The notes beneath the pieces were generated by a model. That model saw nothing but the letters and a program-made list of their open reading frames with translations. It searched no databases and had not been told where the DNA came from. A stretch of DNA of 64,000 nt, from positions 34,687,629-34,751,628 of the forward strand of contig OX326960.1 of the NCBI GenBank assembly GCA_946800325.1. Direction: 5' to 3'. Numbering within the stretch: position 1 is the first letter of the stretch; every line of letters begins with the position of its first letter. The DNA comes from Luzula sylvatica (Eukaryota > Streptophyta > Magnoliopsida > Poales > Juncaceae). The position numbers were made by a program, and so were the translations under genes. Positions 51,230 through 62,300 of this stretch are shown here, piece by piece.

Positions 51230-51794
51230 TAATTCCGGATACGAATACGGTATCCGATATCTAATTTCGAATACGAATACGAATTTGAATACGGTATCGA
51301 ATATCCGATTTGGGATACGAATACGGTATCCAATATCCGATTTCGAATATGAATACGGTGTCCGATATCCGATTCCGAATACGCATACGGTGTCCGATAT
51401 CCGATTTCGGATATGGTATTCAATATCTGATTTCGAATATTACGAATACGGTACCGATATTCGTTTTCAAATAAGAATATGATATTCAATATCCGATACA
51501 AATATGAACATACGAATATGAATACAAAAACAATGTAGTATTTATTTTTACTAATTATATTTAATTGAATAAGTAAAATAAATACATAAATAAATATTTT
51601 ATCATTTGAAAATTTGCTTTCCACCAATCCTAAAAGAAAATGACTACCTTTAATTACATATCCTAGGTTTGAGTCTTATATGATTGAATTCCATGGAAAT
51701 TTAAATGCACCACCGAACACCCAAATATATCTCCTACCTAAACCTAAATTTCCCACTCAAATCGTGATCCAAAACTTAGGGTGCGAACACGCCC
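50619..51794. mobile_element. PIF/Harbinger-like MITE (TSD TTA) in the family A LTR
   Basis: Left end GGGCGTGTTTGC after TTA (50616-50618); right end GCGAACACGCCC before TTA (51795-51797). The interior holds the (TTA)n tract and a tatccgatatccgat-rich segment. 1176 bp, no transposase. Confidence 0.75.
50880..51232. repeat. (TTA)n microsatellite clusters
   Basis: Four TTA/ATT runs separated by the recurrent spacer aat(t/c)tctaaatacattatt. Interruption by a repeated spacer indicates expansion of a composite unit. The frame translating as poly-Leu or poly-Ile is spurious. Confidence 0.9.
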
Positions 51795-52566
51795 TTAGTA
51801 TATTGTACCTATATCTCCTACAAGTTCTATATCTCCTACAAGTTGTTCTTAACACAAATTGTCAGTAGTATTGACAGTTGTTTTGATATAATCAAACCGT
51901 AGGATATTTGGATCAACATAGGATACTTCTAAATTAATTTTATGATACTTATAGAATAAATTTATGATAGTTTTATGATACTTGTATTGTTATGATAATT
52001 TTATTTATTTTCATGGTATTTAATTAAAAATATTAGTAATTAATTATTTATTTATTAATTATATATAATATAAATATATTAAAATAATAACTATATAGCC
52101 GTATTCGTATCCGTGATTTTTTGAAAATTGCCGTATCGCCGTATCCGTACCGTATCGGATACGATACCCGTATCTGTATCCGTGCAACATAGATTATAAT
52201 TAATAAAAATTAATGAAATTTGTCTATCATAGATATATGCATTATAATTAATAAGGGTCCATGAAATTGGTTCATCATTATAAGTTCACACAAAATAAAT
52301 AAAATATAACATGTTATAGTTCAAACAAAATCGAAATATTATTCAAAACAAATAAACAATTAGAGTTTCAAAAACAAATAATAGAAAGCCTTGAATAATA
52401 CACATTAAATCGAAATATTTATTTAAAATATTATTCATTAACATAAAAAATATTATTTTTTAAAAAACAAAACACACACAATTGTAAATTACACCACAAA
52501 AAATAAACAATTGAGCCATAGTTTTATATGGGGATTATATATGGAGCCCAATAACACAAAAATAAC

Positions 52567-52788
52567 ATCCTTGATGAAGCGGTAAGAGAGGATTAAATAT
52601 GTTGATTAGTATTATTGATTGACTCAATTAACGATATAATTGACTGTTTAATTGAATTGACACGTCAATTAACATTTACTAATATTAACATATTATAAAT
52701 TATTGATGTGTTAATCAAACGCGTCAATTAACATTTAATTGAGTCAATTAGAAATGTTAATCAATTCAATTTGTCATCTCACCAAGGA
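52567..52788. mobile_element. AT-rich palindromic MITE, relative of 26452-26690
   Basis: Ends catccttgatgaagcggta and the inverse of atatccttggtgagatgaca. Centre with ttaattgacacgtcaattaac-type palindromes as in the other copy. Confidence 0.5.
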
Positions 52789-53040
52789 TATTGTGATGAA
52801 TTTGGGTGCAATTATATTTTTCTTGCATACATGGGTATAATTTGGGTTGTAATAAAAACAAAACTAAAAGAAAAATTACATATGTCAAGTTCTTGTAAAG
52901 TGTTCAAAATTATAACTATGTAAAGATATACAAATACAAATTTTGATGTATACAAAAAACTAATGTATAAGATGTGTGAATTTGAAATACCACTCCATAT
53001 GACCTACAAATATATTATTAAGTACAATGTAAAAACTAAA
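52789..53040. other. Non-coding, nothing recognised
   Basis: AT-rich, no feature supported. Confidence 0.4.
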
Positions 53041-53079
53041 AGTCAACGACTTCATAAAACAAATGCCAAGGTCTGACTT

Positions 53080-53660
53080 AAGATCCAAACTTACGGAAAA
53101 CGAAAAGCTTGCGGCGCATCAATTGAAGTTCATCCCTCCCAGACTGCAAGCAAGGGAAGGGTGCTATCAAAAAGATAAGAGCGAGGGTCAGATGGGAGCT
53201 GATTGCTGGGCCAAGGTCGGATTCTTTCTTAGCAGATGAAATAGTCTAATATATCTCACATTCATCCTTACTTGTGTTATATTCTATTGATCCAGTTTAA
53301 GCCGCTTTCGGTCTAAATAAACCTCATGCCATATTGATAACACTCACTTCAGTTAGCGAACTGGCGGAAAGCAATATAGGTTACGTACTTGTGGAAAAAT
53401 TGTGGACCTAAGAGTAATGAAAGAAAGAAGCCTTTATGATTCAATAGCATACGCTCTACTTATGTAGTTTGTCCTTTCTTCCCCGTCCTGTACTAAAATG
53501 TGATGGATGGCACGAATTTCCTTACTCTCGATGCAAGGTCCTTACGAAAGAATGATATAAAAGATGAATGTCCTAGATCATTTTCTTTTGGTATTTTAGG
53601 GTGAAAACATGGACAACGTGTCCTTGTAGCAATGCATGAAGTAGTTGTAAATTTGAAGGA
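53080..53660. other. Higher-GC island, possibly organelle-derived DNA
   Basis: About 580 bp has a more even base composition than its neighbours and looks like plant mitochondrial intergenic DNA in style (for example ggcggaaagcaatataggtt, aagcttgcggcgcatcaatt). No long frame. I cannot match it without a search, so this is a guess. Confidence 0.25.
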
Positions 53661-53789
53661 AAATATATTATAATTTTTTTTTGATGTCAATAGAGATCGA
53701 ACTCACAATCTTTCATAATATATGATTTTTTGTGATTCACACTCAACCAACTATGTTGTGGACCCATTGACAAAATGGATTAAAATTAT

Positions 53790-54945
53790 AATATCATTTT
53801 TCATATTGATAATACTATTGTAATGATCAGCATATCGGTTACAATCTCAATACACCATTTACAATGTAAACATATAATTTTATGGGTTCTATTTTTTTCA
53901 GTGTCAATATATCTATTTCTTATCCAATATATCTTTTTTGGTGCAATATAACATTTTTAATGTGAACTTATTTAATTTCAACAAAAAAAACTTACACGCA
54001 TAAGTAAATCGATTGAACGGTGAATTAAGAAAATAAATTAGCCTGAGTCACAATCATTTATTTCTAAAAGCCATGCACCGAAATCGATTATGTACGTAAC
54101 AGTTTTGTATTTTAATCAATGTTGCAAATAGCGTGTAGCGGTCCGCAATGTGGTGATAATTTTTCGTAGCGATAGCGAGTAGCGTGCGCAATTGCGAGAG
54201 CTATTGCGGATGATATAATTTGTAGCGCATAAAACAATTCATGAAATATATGAAAATGAGTATCTCCAACAAATCAAAACAGCTATACCTAAATAAGAGA
54301 CGGGGTTTTTTTATTTATTTATCAACCAAAATATTTTTTAATTATTAAAATTTTCATGAAATAAATTTTCTTAATTGAACTCTTTTGATTTTTTATAAAT
54401 TAATCTAAAAGGATTTTATTTAGCCGTAGCGGGCTACAAAATTGCAACGCGTAGCGTTTTGCCTCTAAACTAAACTATATTGATGTTGCATAACGTTTAA
54501 CGAATCTATTTGCAACCATGATTTTAATTCAAGTCATGTATAACGATTTTTTTTAATATCTAATGCATGTTGAATAATCAATGAATCTAATTTACAAAAA
54601 CAAGAATAAGCAATAAATAGAAAATAGAAAATATTTTTCTTCATTTCCAAAAACTTGTTTTTTATTTGTTATTTGAAACCAAACGAAACTAATTATCCAA
54701 ACACGTTTTCCTTTATTATTTAACAAAAAAAAAGGAAAAAATAAACAAAACGCAGAAAACAACAACGATACTAAACGAAACGAATCTTACTATTTTATTT
54801 TGCAAAAACTTTGATAATATTTCTCATTCTCACGGTATATGCAAGTCTTGAAATTTCACAATCTTCTAGGGCGTAAAAGTTTCGAAAAAAAAATTAGGGG
54901 TATAAATTCGAGCTGCAATTGCATCAATTCTCTCGCTGATCAGCA
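53790..54945 (+). repeat. Upstream part of the repeat unit carrying gene copy 1
   Basis: Contains tcagtgtcaatatat-type minisatellite (53800-53960), then the segment aaataaattagcctg...gattatgtacgtaacagtttt, then aaacttgttttttatttgtt...aactaattatccaaacac, then the gene leader. The same order recurs before copies 2 and 3, so it is part of a segmental repeat. The hAT-like element 54117-54520 interrupts it. Confidence 0.7.
54117..54520. mobile_element. hAT-like MITE (TSD ATTTTAAT) with an empty site in the paralogous unit
   Basis: Ends CAATGTTGCAAATAG and the inverse of CATGGTTGCAAATAG; ATTTTAAT exact at 54109-54116 and 54521-54528. The related unit at 58110-58140 reads gtatttttaattcaagtcatg with no insertion, a natural empty site. 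Interior full of gtagcg motifs. 404 bp. Confidence 0.88.
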
Positions 54946-55643
54946 ATGTGCAGGTGCCCAGACCAGCATGAATTGCCCGACTCTTCTCGGGCCCAGGTGC
55001 GCCGCCGGTTGGCGGAGATGGAAAGGGAGATGGCTGTGCTTCAGGTGGCACTGGCGGCCGCAGGAGAGACCCTCCGGCATTGGAGGGCACGATCCGCTGA
55101 ACTTAGGGCAGAATACGCTGAAATAAGGAGGCAGCTTGAGGAGGCTCTCTCTGAGCGTGAGAGGTCCATTGAGGCTCGCTCTGAGCGTGCGAGGTTCATA
55201 AAGATGCGTGCTGTGCTTGATGCAATAATACTGTGCTTCATAAAGATCCGTGCGAGGTTCATTAATTACATTCCTTTTGTATCATTGCGGGTCTATCGCG
55301 GGGTATAAATTGAGGGTTGCTTATCACCATTGCTTGTCTCCGCAGGTTTGCAATTTTTGCAATCTCCCAATTTGTTTTATCCTGCCTTAAATTATCTTTG
55401 TAATCATCGATAAAATCACTCGAATTCCGTTTAAATCATGCTCAATTTCCCAATTTCCCAGTTTTTAGTCTCAAATACAATTGAAATTCAGTAATCAACA
55501 AATACATTTATGTGCATATTAACGAATCAAATGTGCTTGATTAAATAACACCCATTCCGCCTCGTTGTTCTTCAGTATAAAATATAACCGAATGAGCTTC
55601 TTTTGATGTAGGTGCTTTGTTGGATGGCTCGGTGCCTCGATGA
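54946..55643 (+). pseudogene. Coiled-coil small-protein family, copy 1 (one in-frame stop)
   Basis: Exon 1 begins at ATG 54946 (MCRCPDQHEL) and the frame stays open for 120 codons to a TAA at 55306-55308. The same frame then continues to a CAG|GTTTGC donor at 55345/55346. The acceptor is at 55611 and exon 2 (55612-55643) encodes a short tail ending LDGSVPR. Splice phase (1) equals that of copies 2 and 3. The protein is Arg/Glu-rich with heptads (AEIRRQLEEALSERERS). I do not recognise the family. It could still make a 120-residue protein if the TAA is used as its end, so calling it a pseudogene is tentative. Confidence 0.5.
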
Positions 55644-56289
55644 ACAATTGAACATATGAAACATAAGAAAAGATCAAATATTTCTTGGCATTCTTTTTCT
55701 TATAGAAATACTTGTGTATTCGTGGAAGTTTGTTTCGTGCCTCCGTAATATATGTAATATAAAGTAATGAACACTTTGATTTGTGATGGATTTGCTTCTA
55801 AATATACTGAAAATTCTTCGAAATGTTTGTGATACTTAGATGTGATTTTGTGATTATCAGATTGTTTGCCGAAGGAGAATGCTATGTGATTTATGTACGT
55901 TGTTTTTTAAATAACAAGCAACTATATTAGAAATCTCAAATACACGAATTATAAAATGATAAAAAAGTGGGTCTCAAAGTTTGATTCGAGGGATTTCGAT
56001 GAAGATGTACTTCAAAATACACGATATAATATAATATAACTAACTCATTCAATATTAGAAATCATTGATTTGTATAAAAAAATAAGTATTTTTGTTCTTT
56101 TCTAAATACAATTTTCTAATTTCTAAGTATTCAACTTATATTTGATGAACGAATTATAAAAAATTAATATCATTCGAAAAACCAAAGTATCGTTAAAAAA
56201 ACACTTCAAATTCTTCAATAATACTTCACATTTGTTGTTTCGTATTATGAAGATTCTATAAATATTATGTTAATCTCAAAATTCGTCCA

Positions 56290-56680
56290 TATAACGATTG
56301 TCGGTAAATATAACTATTATCAACAACATACTTTTTACAGAGTCAATATATAATTTCACGGTCGATATACTATTTTCAATATTATCTATCAGTGTCTATA
56401 TAAAGTTTTCCATGTCAATATATTGTTTCAATGTCAAGATATCCAGTTAGTATTGATCGTCAATAAACAATTTTCAGTATCAATATAATGCCAATATATT
56501 ATTTCAATGTGAATAATACGTTTTTACTTTTTAGTGTTAATATATTATTTTCATGAACATAAAATTTTCAAGGTTATATATCATTTTCAGGAGTTTTCAG
56601 TGTCAGTATACCATTTTGTATATTGGTTTCAATGCCAATATACAATTTACAAGGTCATATAAACATTAAATATGAAAATG
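56290..56680. repeat. Minisatellite of TCAATATA-type units, downstream of copy 1
   Basis: Irregular units of about 25-35 bp such as ttttcagtgtcaatatac(c)a and ttcaatgtcaatatatt. Same array after copy 2 (61850-62300), partly duplicated at 57710-58030 and seen at 53800-53960. Confidence 0.7.
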
Positions 56681-56901
56681 GTGATATGTAAATGTTCTTC
56701 AAATGAATAATACAAATATATAAAGAAAAAAAATCTTAATTATTATTCCCTGAAATTCTCATAAAAAATCCAGGATTTTGATTCTTGATTCAAGTTCCCT
56801 GAGAAAGAATCAATGAAGAGCCTAGTAAGTACATTATGTACATATATTGATTGATGGCCCGTAGAAATTGTATATGTATCGATTTGAACTTATATATAAA
56901 A

Positions 56902-57597
56902 GGGATTTACATATTTACCCTTTCTTAAACTAAAATTTACATATTTATCCTTTTTAAAATTAAAATTACATATTTACCCTTCTTAAGATTAAAATATCAT
57001 ATTTACCATTTCATAAATTAAAAATCATCCAATTTTTTCGTTAAAATTAACGATCAACATTTAAAATTATTATTTTACCCTTTACATATTTATTCTTCTA
57101 AAAATCCAAAATATCATATTTATCCTTTATACCCAAAGAATATGACAATGTAATCTCATAGATAACAATATAAATACAAAAAATACATCAATAATATTTC
57201 AAAAGAGAATCATTGTACCAATCGCAAATGACAAAAAATATATATATAAAAATAGCTTCATAGCAAAAATATAACCATAACTAAAAATATTATGAAATTG
57301 TATGCCATGATTTTTTCTTGCCGAGTGAGTAAGGGTATGTATGTTATTTTATTATTGAGAAGATAAATATGATATTTTTATTTTTAAGGGATAAATATGA
57401 TATTTTGAATTTTTGAAAAGAGTAAAAATGGTTATTTTAAATGTTGGCCGCTAAGTTTAATGGAAAAATTAGATGGTCTATAATTTTTGAATATATATGA
57501 TATTTTATATTTATGAAAGTGTAAATATCATTTTTAATTTTAAGAAGGGTAAATATATAATTTTAAGTTTAACAAAGAATAAATATGTAAATTCCCC
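56902..57597. mobile_element. Foldback MITE (GGGATTTACATATTTACCC ends)
   Basis: gggatttacatatttaccct at 56902 is inverse to the segment ending at 57597 (rc ggggaatttacatatttatt). Arms are made of tandem acatatttaccctttctta-like units, so the whole is a repeated palindrome. The related unit after copy 2 lacks it. Ends resemble the 14207-15390 element. Possible TSD tatatata, not exact. Confidence 0.65.
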
Positions 57598-57709
57598 GAT
57601 ATATAATTATATACTCATACATAACATAATACGAGGCCTCTTCATTTTAGATGCCTTAGTGCTGGGCCGTGGATGAATATTATGCTAGCTTCAAAATTCA
57701 TGCATATAA

Positions 57710-58030
57710 TGAATAGCGGTTAAATATGATTATTATTGTAAAAATATTTTTTGCAAATTGAACACATAATTGTAAGGTTGATATACTATTATCAGTATTT
57801 ATCTTTTTGATAGTATCGATATAAATTTTTCTATGTTAATATATTATTTCAATGTCGACATATCAAGTGTTGTTGATAAACAATTTTCAATATTAATATA
57901 ATTTTTCCAATGCCGATATATATTGTTTTCAATGTGAATACTATATTTTTAGTGTCAATATACTTATTTTTAAGTACGCATATAAAATTTCCGAGGTCAA
58001 TATATATCATTTCAGGAGTTTTCAATATCA
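57710..58030. repeat. Second block of the TCAATATA minisatellite
   Basis: Repeats much of 56290-56680 (gcatataatgaatagcggtt; tcaagtgttgttgataaaca; caatgtgaatactatat) with divergence. Together with the foldback this explains the longer unit 1. Confidence 0.6.
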
Positions 58031-59235
58031 ATATAATAAAGAAAATAAATTAGCCTGGAGTCACACTCATTTATTTCTAAAAAACATGCATTGGAATAAA
58101 TTATGTACGTAACAATTTTGTATTTTTAATTCAAGTCATGTAGAGACTTCTTTTAAGAGAGCATATATGGTGCCACCAGAATTCTCCCGCGCATGCTGAT
58201 TCAAATGCGTTGAATCAATTGGGGGCTGATTTGCAACCCCAAAATATCCCTCTGTTGATCATTAATTGATGTACCGATGAATATAAATAACCAAAACCCT
58301 GCACACTTTCTCTCTCCTCTCCTTCATTTGCAGTCGCCGCTTCCCCATTCCTCTCTCTCGCGCGATCGATAGATCTCGATCTGGATCTCTCTCTCTCTCA
58401 CTCTCTCTCTCAGACGAGACGACGCATGACGAGCAGCAGCGGGTCGAGCAAGCTTCTCTCTCTCTCTTCGGCAATTCATGACGATTTTCTTCTGAGATGG
58501 CGGCGAATGGAGGTGGCTACAGAAGAAACTAGGGTTTCTCTCGTTTCTCTCTCTCTCTTCCCGTCATCTCGTCGAAAAGGAAGCAACGAGAAACCCTAGC
58601 CGAGAAAGCAAAGAAAAACCCTCGCCGAGAAGGACGACGCCCCAACGCAGCTCGCCGGAAACTAAAAATCCTAGGTGAGAGGGCGACGACACAACGCCGT
58701 AGACGCATGGAACCGACGACGCTTGCTCCTCAATGGAGAAGGTTTGTTTTGTTGTCTGAATTGACGATCAATTTCAGGTGCAAATGGAACCGGTTGGAGC
58801 TAAAGGAGACGAACCCCTGTCTCTTGGATTGCTGCAATTAACTGGTACAGTCGATTTGAGTTTTGATTACAATCAATTTGAGTTTTACTGTTCATGTACT
58901 GTCGATTACAGTCGATTTGAGTTTTTGTTACGGTCAATTTTCAGGTACTGGTAAAGAGTGAATGAACCGGTAATTCGACGCATCTAGCAGAAGTTTTATG
59001 AAACTCCCTGGAATTAACTGGTAATTGGGACAGGTACCGCAATGAACCGGCAATTCGATGACGAGACGCAATTCCGAGACTCCTCTGTAAAGACTAAATT
59101 GTGCTGCGGTTTTCTGATGCAATTAACTGGTAATGCAATTTTATATAATTACATTTATGCCCCTGAAATTAACTAATATAGTTAATGAATTTTTTCGTGC
59201 AGTTTTTATGGTTTTATTTGTCTTGGCAGAGGATG

Positions 59236-59520
59236 CTGGATGGACGGTGAATTCCGGCTCGAAGACGACGATTAATGGGAGGCGGTGGTGGATTAAGGGA
59301 GGCTTCGGTTAATTGGCGAGGATGGCGACGAGGAGGACCGCTGAATTAACTGGTACGGTTTTCTAGGGGTTTTCTAGGGGTATTTGTGAAATTTCAAGTT
59401 TGTTTAGCTCTGCAGATTGACGGTGAATTTCGGCTCGAAGACGACGATTAATGGGAGCGTGGTGGTGGATTAAGGGACGCCTCAGTTAATTGGAGGCGAC
59501 GGCGCTTGGATAATTGGAGA
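59236..59520 (+). repeat. Tandem duplication inside the 2000-bp element
   Basis: gacggtgaattccggctcga (59243) and gacggtgaatttcggctcga (59420) start two copies of a roughly 85-bp block (gaagacgacgattaatggga, ggtggtggattaaggga) offset by about 177 bp. Confidence 0.8.
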
Positions 59521-59965
59521 CGACGAAGCGTGGATTGCTGGGAGCTAAATTGGCTTCGATTTGGCGATTTGGGTTAGCTTCGATTTTGCGGGGTGGAATT
59601 GGCGGCGAGTTGGCGAGTTGGGTTAGGTTCGATTTGGCGGCGAATTGTAGGTGGTGCGGGATGGATGCGGTGGTGCAGGGGCTAATTTGTAATAATGATT
59701 TTTATAAGGATTTTTGTTAATTTTGTTAATAATGATATTTGTTAATTGAATTTGTTTATTGAATTAAGTTTGTTAATTAAATATTGGTCTTACAATAATT
59801 TCATTAATTTGGTTAATTAATTGTGTTTTGAACTTGTTTTGTTAATTCAAATGATTTTATTAAGTGTTAATTGATTTTCGAATTGTTGGTATAATGATCA
59901 ATTGTTCATTAAAATGATTTTATAATTTATTATGATTTTATTAATTGTGTTATTAAGTGTTAATT

Positions 59966-60110
59966 AAATTGTTGGTTAATAAAGTGGGAAATTTTGAATG
60001 TAAAGTGGGGGAAAATTTGAATATAATTGAATTGTTGGTTAATAAAGTGAGAAATTTTGAATGTAAAGTAGGGAAAAATTTGAATATAATTGAATTGTTG
60101 ATCAATACAA
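59966..60110 (+). repeat. 62-bp tandem repeat near the right end of the 2000-bp element
   Basis: gttggttaataaagtg followed by gaaattttgaatgtaaagt and gaaaaatttgaatataattg occurs twice at 62-bp spacing, and begins a third time. Confidence 0.8.
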
Positions 60111-60166
60111 GGCATATAATGATGGGGAGAAATATGTGGGCATAGTATAATTATCCCTTCTTTTAA

Positions 60167-60547
60167 TACCTAATGCATGTTGAATTATCAATAAATCTAA
60201 TTTACAAAAAACAAGAATAACAATAAATAGAAAGAAAAAAAAATTCATTTCCGAAAACTTGTTTTTTATTTGTTATTTGAAATCAAACGAAACTAATTAT
60301 CCAAACACCGAACATTTCCTTTTTTCAAGAAACGCAGAAACCAAACGAATCTTACTATTTTGTTTTGAAAAAACTAGAATAAAAGGGGCATTGATAATTG
60401 ATAATATTTCTCATTTCTCAGGCTATATGCAAGTTATTTCTAGCGGTATTCTTGAAATTTCACAATTTTCTAGGGCGTACAAGGTTTTGAGAAAAATAGG
60501 GGTACAAATTCGAACAGAAATTGCATCTATTCTCTCGCTGATCAGCA
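60167..60547 (+). promoter_or_regulatory. Conserved upstream region of gene copy 2
   Basis: Matches 54540-54945 and 62480-62932 over most of its length, with the block cttgaaatttcacaattttc then tagggcgtacaaggttttga and tgcatctattctctcgctga directly before the ATG. Conservation suggests promoter and 5' UTR shared by the three copies. Confidence 0.5.
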
Positions 60548-61158
60548 ATGTGCAGGTGCTCAGACCAGCATGAATTGTCCGGCTCTTCTCCGGCCCAGGT
60601 GCGCAGTCCGGTGGCGGAGATGGAAAGGGAGAGAGCTTCGAATCAGGTGGCACTGGCGGCCTCAGAAGAGGAACTCCGGCGATTGAGGGCACAATCCGCT
60701 GAACTAAGGAGGCAGCTTGAGGAGTCTATCTCTGAGCGTGAGAGGCTCATTGAGGAGCGTGAGAGGTTCACAAAGATCCTTGCTGTCCTTGATGTGATCA
60801 GTACTCATCTTTGTTGATTCTCGTTTGAGAGAGATTCTAGATCCACTGCTCGCTCCCCAGGTTTGCTTTTTTTGCAATTTCCCAATTTGTTTTATCCTGC
60901 CTTAAATTATCTTTGTAATCTTCGATAAATTCACTCAAATTCCGTTTAAATCATGCTCAATTTCCCAATTTCCCAGTTTTTAGTCTCAAATACAATTGAA
61001 ATTCAGTAATCAACAAATACATTTATTTGCATATTAACGAATCGAATGTGCTTGATTAAATAACACCCATTCCGCCTCGTTGTTCTTCAGTATAAAATAT
61101 AACCGAATGAGCTTCTTTTGATGTAGGTGCTTTGTTGGATGGCTCGAAGCCTCGATGA
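60548..61158 (+). pseudogene. Coiled-coil small-protein family, copy 2 (one in-frame stop)
   Basis: ATG 60548 (MCRCSDQHELSGSS); the frame is open for 89 codons to TGA 60815-60817, then continues in the same frame to the donor CAG|GTTTGC at 60860/60861. Acceptor AG at 61126; exon 2 61127-61158 encodes the tail LDGSKPR and TGA. Exon 1 counted to the donor is 313 nt, phase 1, as in the other two. Residues 25-85 form a strong coiled-coil pattern (EEELRRLRAQSAELRRQLEE, SERERLIEERERF). Either a short 89-residue protein or a pseudogene; only one mutation separates it from a full frame. Confidence 0.5.
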
Positions 61159-61179
61159 ACAATTGAACATATGAAACAT

Positions 61180-61480
61180 AACAAAAGATCAAATATTTGT
61201 TGGCATTATTCTTCTTAAAGAAATACTTGTGTATTAGATGGAAGTTTGTTTCGTGCCTCTGTAATATATGTAATATAAAGTAATGAACACTTTGATTTGT
61301 GATGGATTTGCTTCTAAATATACCGAAAATTCTTCGAAATGTTTGTTAGATACTTAGATATGATTTTGTTATTATGTGATTGTTTGCCGAAGGTGAATGT
61401 TATGCGTTCTTTTAATAACAAGCAACTATATTTAAGGCAGTAGCAAAATGCTTGAAAACGGGTCTAAAAGACATTGTTCT
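61180..61480 (+). repeat. Conserved 3' region of unit 2
   Basis: gtgtatt..gaagtttgtttcgtgcctc, gtaatatatgtaatataaagtaatgaacactttg and gatttgcttctaaatatac are shared with 55730-55810 and 63770-63850. Probably 3' UTR or segmental repeat. Confidence 0.6.
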
Positions 61481-61849
61481 CATTTTCTTATGTTTTCTCC
61501 TCGACCACACGGTGTAATGATGGAGTATTGCCCCACAATGGGCATGTTTGATTCAAGGGATTTGGGTGGAGATATATTCCAAAATACAAAATAATATAAT
61601 ATAATATAACTAACTCGTTCAATTCAATATTAGAAATCATTGATTTCTGTAAAAAAATAAAAAATTCTTCTTCTAAATACAATTTTCTTATTTCTAAGTA
61701 TTCAACATATATTTGATGAACAAATATAAAAACATAATATCATTCGAAAAACCAAAGTATTGCTAAAAAACACTTCAAATTCTTCATGCTAATACTTCAC
61801 ATTTGTTGTTTCATAGTATGAAGATTCCATAAATATTATGCTAATCTCA

Positions 61850-62300
61850 AAATTCATCCATATAACTATTATCGGTAAATATAACTATTATCATCAACAT
61901 ACTTTTTACATAGTCAATATATAATTTCATGGTCGATATACTATTTTCAATATTATCAGTGTCTATATAAAGTTTTCTATGTCAATATATTGTTTCAATG
62001 TCAAGATATCCAGTGAGTATTGTCGATAAAAAATTTCCAGTATCAATATAATGCCAATATATTATTTCAATGTGAATAATATGTTTTTAGTGTTAATATA
62101 TTATTTTCAGCATGAATATAAAATTTTCAAGGTCATAATACATCAATTTCAGAAGTTTTCAGTACCAGTATACCATTTTGTATATTGGTTTCAATGTCAA
62201 TAGAGAATTTATAAGGTCGTATCATTTCCAGTGTCAATATATGTGCATTTCAGAATTAATATACCGTTTTTCGGGTCAAATAACATTTTCGATATTAAAT
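61850..62300. repeat. TCAATATA minisatellite after copy 2
   Basis: Aligns with 56290-56680 nearly in full (ataactattatcggtaaata; ggtcgatatactattttcaa; tgtcaagatatccagt). Confidence 0.75.

Larger units (their letters stand above)
39510..51918 (-). mobile_element. Solo LTR of family A, interrupted (TSD TAGGA)
   Basis: On the plus strand it starts TGTTGGTTAATTC (39510) and ends GGATATTTGGATCAACA (51918), the reverse of the solo LTR at 9174-10584. TAGGA is exact at 39505-39509 and 51919-51923. After removing the insertions at 39749-49367 and 50619-51794, the rest aligns along the whole 9174 copy. It is longer (about 1.6 kb) because of two internal tandem duplications: 76 bp near 49995-50146 and about 103 bp near 50227-50430. 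Confidence 0.88.
39224..52192. mobile_element. hAT-like element (TSD ATTATAAT), host of the nested stack
   Basis: Left end CTATGTTACGCGGATAC, right end the inverse of CTATGTTGCACGGATAC. ATTATAAT is present exactly at 39216-39223 and 52193-52200. Subterminal regions are rich in cggatacg / cgtatccg motifs. Without the internal insertions the element would be only about 560 bp, a typical non-autonomous hAT. Confidence 0.82.
58157..60156. mobile_element. 2000-bp Mutator-like insertion with 10-bp TSD, gene-like content
   Basis: CTTCTTTTAA is exact at 58147-58156 and 60157-60166. The interrupted segment matches copy 3's upstream region (about 62460-62510) once this piece is removed. Ends GAGAGCATATATGGTGCC and (inverse) GGATAATTATACTATGCC are weakly similar. 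A TSD of 10 bp suggests a Mutator-like transposon. The interior (58300-59700) is GC-richer than the rest, with a ct/ga-rich 5'UTR-like start (58310-58420), two aaccctag motifs and several aattaactggta repeats, like captured genic DNA (Pack-MULE). No transposase and no convincing protein. Confidence 0.68.

Noticed and set aside
50921..51627. Frames rich in Leu/Ile or Tyr/Arg
   Set aside because: They translate the TTA microsatellite and the tatccgatatccg repeat.
54866..55262. Minus-strand frames opposite gene copy 1
   Set aside because: Antisense of the Arg/Glu-rich coding exon; the same shadow appears behind copies 2 and 3.
59514..59720. 68-codon plus frame in the 2000-bp element
   Set aside because: It translates short ggcgatttgggtta-like repeats and has no conserved partner.
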